NCBI GenBank assembly: GCA_900766135.1
Contig: CAAFUF010000039.1
Coordinates: 62,001 to 126,000 of the forward strand
DNA from: Paenibacillaceae bacterium
GTDB taxonomy: Bacteria; Bacillota; Bacilli; Paenibacillales; Paenibacillaceae
DNA length: 64,000 nt
Direction: 5' to 3'
Below are positions 60,742 to 64,000 of this stretch, piece after piece. Both the position numbers and the translations under genes were made by a program. The notes below the pieces were generated by a model, which saw nothing but the letters and a program-made list of their open reading frames with translations, ran no database searches and was not told where the DNA came from. Position 1 is the first letter of the stretch, and each line of letters begins with the position of its first letter.

Positions 60742-61458
60742 ATGCTGCGAAGCTTGCTGGGCGAGCCGCCTCGACAAAACGAGGGCCGGCTTGCCGAAAC
60801 GATCGACGCGATGGTGCAGACGATCCGGCTGCTGCAAAAGGAAATCAAGGAGCATCAGGATCCTTCCCATGATTTCCGCAAGCTGGAGATTTGGGTACAC
60901 GGCTTGATCTCTTCGTTGGATGAGCTTGAACAATGTTTATATGCGGCGGCCCACTTCCGCAAAAAGGTCCGGACCGAATTTGTCGAGGACATGGAGCCGG
61001 TTGAACGGGCCGATTATGCGAGATACGTGTATTTCTACAAGGATGGCTTCATTCGGGTATTCTCGGCGCTGGACAAGCTGGGGACAGTGCTGAACGAGCT
61101 GTTTGATCTGAACACGTCGAAGGTGAAGACGCATTTCTCTTATTTTACCGTGCTGCGCCAGTTTGCTTATCTGAAGACCCATACCGAGCTGGGGAACCGG
61201 CTGAACGCCATCAAGGAGACCTACCGGGAACCGCTAGGCGTGCTTCGTCGCCGGAGAAACACGGAGATTCACTACATGAACTCGGAAATGAAGGACGACT
61301 TGTGGCAGCGGCATCAAGCGTTGTTCGGGAAGGTAGCCCTGGAGGATTTGGACCAGCATGTCCGCGAGCTGGAGCAGGGGTACCGCATGGTTTGCGACAC
61401 GTATTTCACGACGTTCGACTACGTCAACCAGCGTTGGAAAAAAATAGCGGCGGTCTAG
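60742..61458 (+). CDS. HEPN-domain protein (Cthe_2314-like)
   Basis: 238 residues from ATG 60742, 6 bp after GGGGA; earlier ATGs touch or precede that site. All helical, with a basic-aromatic pattern. RRRRNTEIHYMN contains R172-x4-H177, the conserved R(x4-6)H catalytic motif of HEPN ribonucleases. It resembles the Cthe_2314 HEPN family. It starts 14 bp after the UbiD gene, so the two share a transcript. No nucleotidyltransferase partner is adjacent, so it is not a standard HEPN/MNT pair. Confidence 0.7.
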   Translation: MLRSLLGEPPRQNEGRLAETIDAMVQTIRLLQKEIKEHQDPSHDFRKLEIWVHGLISSLDELEQCLYAAAHFRKKVRTEFVEDMEPVERADYARYVYFYKDGFIRVFSALDKLGTVLNELFDLNTSKVKTHFSYFTVLRQFAYLKTHTELGNRLNAIKETYREPLGVLRRRRNTEIHYMNSEMKDDLWQRHQALFGKVALEDLDQHVRELEQGYRMVCDTYFTTFDYVNQRWKKIAAV

Positions 61459-61484
61459 ACCGATCGCCGTTCTTATTTTTCCTC

Positions 61485-61513
61485 TTTACAAAATGGGCAA
61501 AACTCATTATACT
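61485..61513 (+). promoter_or_regulatory. Sigma-A promoter of the SAM riboswitch/metNIQ
   Basis: TTTACA, 17-bp spacer, TATACT. Confidence 0.75.
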
Positions 61514-61554
61514 CATCAATAGTTTACATCTACCGATTCTAAAATTTCATATTT

Positions 61555-61719
61555 TTCTTATCGAGAGAGGCGGAGGGAAAGGCCCGATGAAGCCCAGCAA
61601 CCGATTCGCCCATGATCGCGGAAGTTTGAAGCCGCGTCCGTCATGGGACCGAATGTCATGGTGCTAATTCCTTCAAAACCGATGCGTTTGTAAGCAGACG
61701 GTTTTGGCAGATGAGAAGG
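61555..61719 (+). ncRNA. SAM-I (S-box) riboswitch
   Basis: The P1 strand CTTATC is followed by GAGAGGCGGAGGGAAAGGCC, CGATGAAGCCCAGCAACC and later GGTGCTAATTCC, all S-box hallmarks in the correct order. P1 closes with GATGAG near 61714. SAM binding should favour the terminator at 61736-61776 and switch off the methionine transporter downstream. Confidence 0.95.
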
Positions 61720-61735
61720 CATTGTCTTTACGTAA

Positions 61736-61776
61736 AGAGAGCCCTTTGAACCTGCCAAGGGCTCTTTTCTTATTTT
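61736..61776 (+). terminator. S-box terminator
   Basis: AGAGCCCTT pairs with AAGGGCTCT, followed by TTTCTTATTTTT. Confidence 0.85.
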
Positions 61777-61825
61777 TCATACGCCGGTCGATAATTGTCC
61801 ATGCTAGGAACAGGAGGTTAGCCGA

Positions 61826-62842
61826 TTGATCGAACTTAAAGGAATCACCAAAATATACGGCATGAAAAAAACGGCGACCACCGCGCTGTCCGGGTTGAAC
61901 CTGAGCGTTCGCAAAGGGGAAATCTTCGGCGTCATCGGCCATTCCGGCGCAGGCAAAAGCACGTTGATCCGCTGCATCAATTTGCTGGAGCGCCCGACCG
62001 AAGGCGAGGTGTGGGTCGGCGGAGTCGAGCTGACGAAGCTTGGCAAGCGCGAGCTGCAACAGCGGCGCCGCAAGATCGGGATGATTTTTCAACATTTCAA
62101 CCTGCTCTCTTCGGCAACGGTTTACGATAACATCGCTTTTCCGTTGACGCTGATCGGAACGCCGAAGGCGGCCATCGCGGAGAAGGTGAATGAGTTGCTG
62201 GCCTTGGTTGGCCTGGAGGAGCACCGACACAAGTATCCGTCGCAGCTCTCCGGCGGCCAGAAGCAACGCGTCGGCATCGCCCGGGCGCTGGCCAGCGATC
62301 CGGACGTGCTGCTGTGCGACGAGGCCACCTCGGCGCTCGACCCGCAGACGACGGACTCCATCCTGAAGCTGCTGCTGGACATCAACCAGCGGTTCCAGCT
62401 AACGATCCTGCTGATTACGCACGAGATGCACGTTATCCAAAGCATCTGCGACCGCGTGGCGGTGATTCACGAAGGCGGCATTGTGGAGGAAGGGCCGGTG
62501 ACGGAAGTGTTCCTGAAGCCGAAGCACATGGTGACCCGGGAGTTTATCCACCGGGAGGCTGCGGGGGAAGAAGGCGTGAAGCTGGCCGCTTCGGTTCCGC
62601 ATCCGGCGTGGTCCAGGCTGGTGAAAATCACGTTTCTGGGCGCGAAAACCTACGAATCGGTGTTGTCCCAGGTCGTGCGGGAAACCGGCGTCAATTTCGC
62701 CATCCTGCAAGGAACGATTTCAACGATCAAAGATATCCCGTACGGTCAACTGACCGTATCATTCGAAGGCGAAGACGACCGGGTGGAGCGCACGCTGTCG
62801 CTCCTGCGGGAACGCGATCTTGACGTGGAGGTGATCGAATAA
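61826..62842 (+). CDS. metN: Methionine ABC transporter ATP-binding protein
   Basis: 338 residues from TTG 61826, 7 bp after AGGAGGT. Walker A GHSGAGKST (38-46), signature LSGGQKQR and Walker B LLCDEATSALDP. The C-terminal NIL regulatory domain (about 260-338) binds methionine for trans-inhibition. It is the first gene after the S-box and overlaps metI by 3 bp (TAATG). Confidence 0.96.
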   Translation: MIELKGITKIYGMKKTATTALSGLNLSVRKGEIFGVIGHSGAGKSTLIRCINLLERPTEGEVWVGGVELTKLGKRELQQRRRKIGMIFQHFNLLSSATVYDNIAFPLTLIGTPKAAIAEKVNELLALVGLEEHRHKYPSQLSGGQKQRVGIARALASDPDVLLCDEATSALDPQTTDSILKLLLDINQRFQLTILLITHEMHVIQSICDRVAVIHEGGIVEEGPVTEVFLKPKHMVTREFIHREAAGEEGVKLAASVPHPAWSRLVKITFLGAKTYESVLSQVVRETGVNFAILQGTISTIKDIPYGQLTVSFEGEDDRVERTLSLLRERDLDVEVIE

Positions 62843-63510
62843 TGGGAGAACTGGACTTCGGAACGATCGACTGGTCGGAGATGGGCACAGCCACGCTGGA
62901 TACGCTGCAGATGATGGGCTATGCAACCTTGTTCACCTTCGTGATCGGGCTCCCGCTCGGGGTGTTGCTGTTCACCTTCTCGCGTTCCCAATCCTTGGTA
63001 TTAGGATGGGTTTACCGGTTGATTTCGCTCGTCGTCAACATTCTTCGCTCGGTTCCGTTCATCATCCTGATCGTCGCGTTGATTCCGGTCACGCGGGCCA
63101 TCATGGGCGTATCCACTGGCGTGGAAGGCACGATTCCGCCGCTGGTGATCGGTGCAGCCCCATTTTTCGCCCGGCTGGTGGAAACGGCGCTGCGCGAGGT
63201 TGACCGCGGGGTGATTGAAGCTTCCCAGGCGATGGGTGCTTCCTCGTTCCAGATCATCCGCAAGGTGCTGCTGCCGGAATCGCTGCCCGGCCTGATCGCG
63301 GGGATGACGATTACCGTAGTCACGCTGGTGTCCTATACCGCCATGTCGGGTATGGTAGGCGGCGGCGGACTCGGCGACCTGGCGATCCGTTACGGGTATT
63401 ACCGGTACGAGACGGGGGTCATGATCGTTTCGGTTATTTTCATGGTCATTCTGGTTCAGGTGCTGCAAATGTTGGGAGACCGGCTGGTGATCTTTTTTAC
63501 GCGGAAATAA
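62842..63510 (+). CDS. metI: Methionine ABC transporter permease
   Basis: 222 residues with five helices and the permease EAA loop ALREVDRGVIEASQAMGAS. The ATG overlaps the metN stop (TAATG), so they are translationally coupled. The length is typical of MetI. Confidence 0.96.
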   Translation: MGELDFGTIDWSEMGTATLDTLQMMGYATLFTFVIGLPLGVLLFTFSRSQSLVLGWVYRLISLVVNILRSVPFIILIVALIPVTRAIMGVSTGVEGTIPPLVIGAAPFFARLVETALREVDRGVIEASQAMGASSFQIIRKVLLPESLPGLIAGMTITVVTLVSYTAMSGMVGGGGLGDLAIRYGYYRYETGVMIVSVIFMVILVQVLQMLGDRLVIFFTRK

Positions 63511-63573
63511 GGAAATCTTAAATATATAGAACCATCCTTATTCAAAAAACACTTTTAAGGGGGAGAACCTGCA

Positions 63574-64000
63574 ATGAAAAAATGGACTTTATCTTTGTTA
63601 ACGCTCGTATTGGTACTGGTATTGGCCGCTTGCGGCAACAATAACGCCGCCAATAACGGAGCTGCAGGCAACACGGCAGGAGAATCGTCGGCAGCTGAGG
63701 GGAACGCCGCGGATACGGGCAACTCAACCGCAGCCGAGCCGGTGAAGCTGGTTGTAGGTGCTACCGTACCACACGCCGATATTTTGAAATTTATTGCGCC
63801 TAAGCTGAAGGAAGAAGGCGTAGAGCTGGAAGTCAAAGAATTCACCGATTATGTGCAGCCGAACGTACAGCTGTATGAAAAAGAGCTGGACGCCAACTAC
63901 TTCCAGCATCAGCCTTACCTGGACGAACAAAACGCCCAAAACGGCTTTGATCTCGTATCGGTCGTAGGGGTTCACGTTGAACCGTTTGGCGCTTACTCCA
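63574..64000 (+). CDS. metQ: Methionine-binding lipoprotein, 3' end cut by window
   Basis: 142 codons are visible from ATG 63574, behind AAGGGGGAG. The signal peptide ends in a lipobox (VLAAC, Cys20). A Gly/Ala/Asn/Ser-rich linker (about 21-55) precedes the MetQ/NlpA domain (KLVVGATVPHADILKFIAPK and QHQPYLDEQN). It is the substrate-binding component for metNI. The stop codon lies beyond the window. Confidence 0.95.
   Translation, partial: MKKWTLSLLTLVLVLVLAACGNNNAANNGAAGNTAGESSAAEGNAADTGNSTAAEPVKLVVGATVPHADILKFIAPKLKEEGVELEVKEFTDYVQPNVQLYEKELDANYFQHQPYLDEQNAQNGFDLVSVVGVHVEPFGAYS

Noticed and set aside
1..64000. tRNA and rRNA genes
   Set aside because: No cloverleaf with a TTCGA-type arm and CCA end, and no rRNA-like conserved blocks were noticed by eye; a tRNAscan run would settle it.

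Overview
The window looks like a chromosomal segment of an endospore-forming, moderately GC-rich Firmicute of the Paenibacillus type. The evidence is the spore genes (GerK-type germinant receptor, SspI, an alpha/beta SASP, YunB, LytH-like peptidase, YlbJ), the complete Lia cell-envelope stress locus, T-box and S-box leaders, strong AGGAGG-type ribosome binding sites and frequent TTG/GTG starts. No rRNA, tRNA, CRISPR array, prophage or intact insertion sequence was seen. The genus is an inference.

Layout. 0-2 kb: a truncated secreted-protein gene and an ArsB/NhaD-type ion transporter with a short terminator-containing leader. 2-7 kb: an expanded Lia/Psp locus (LiaI-like, PspA, PspC, a second PspA, then LiaF, LiaS, LiaR). 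6.8-10.6 kb: a germinant receptor operon in the order B-A-C. 10.6-18 kb: YwmB-like and spermidine-synthase-like proteins, zwf, prfC, sspI, a KtrA-type K+ regulator and a TrmH-family methyltransferase. 18-30 kb: the yunB/lytH/lipA/yutD neighbourhood, a carboxy-terminal processing protease, NAD kinase, YlbJ, truncated hemoglobin, a DUF2225 protein and oligoendopeptidase F. 30-36 kb: a SASP, an aldose epimerase-like protein, T-box-controlled trpS, ctaB and a SCO1-type copper chaperone, and a Toprim protein. 36-37 kb is a gene-poor patch holding hairpin repeats, two decayed gene ends and a probable type I toxin-antitoxin module. 37-47.6 kb: a secreted serine hydrolase, an MFS exporter, a transglutaminase operon and two tandem penicillin-binding proteins, separated by a dispersed intergenic repeat that forms a 148-bp tandem array at about 41 kb. 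47.8-51.4 kb: a Mn-type ABC transporter operon behind a MntR-like operator. 51.5-61.5 kb: SPFH protein, HAD phosphatase, DUF456 protein, a SpoVB/YtgP-like flippase, a second intergenic tandem repeat, DUF2515 protein, thioredoxin-like protein, ctaA, a UbiD-family decarboxylase and a HEPN-domain protein. 61.5-64 kb: a SAM-I riboswitch and metNIQ, cut by the window end.

How the genes work together. Three themes stand out: envelope stress and cell-wall synthesis (Lia/Psp, PBPs, serine hydrolase, flippase), sporulation and germination, and nutrient-responsive regulation by leader RNAs or operators (T-box, S-box, MntR-like box, possible attenuator). ctaB, the SCO1-type protein and ctaA all serve assembly of heme-copper cytochrome oxidase. 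Most of the window is ordinary core genome. The least explained elements are the repeat families, the toxin-antitoxin patch, the mosaic-looking first PBP gene, the short leader of the ion transporter and the orphan HEPN protein.
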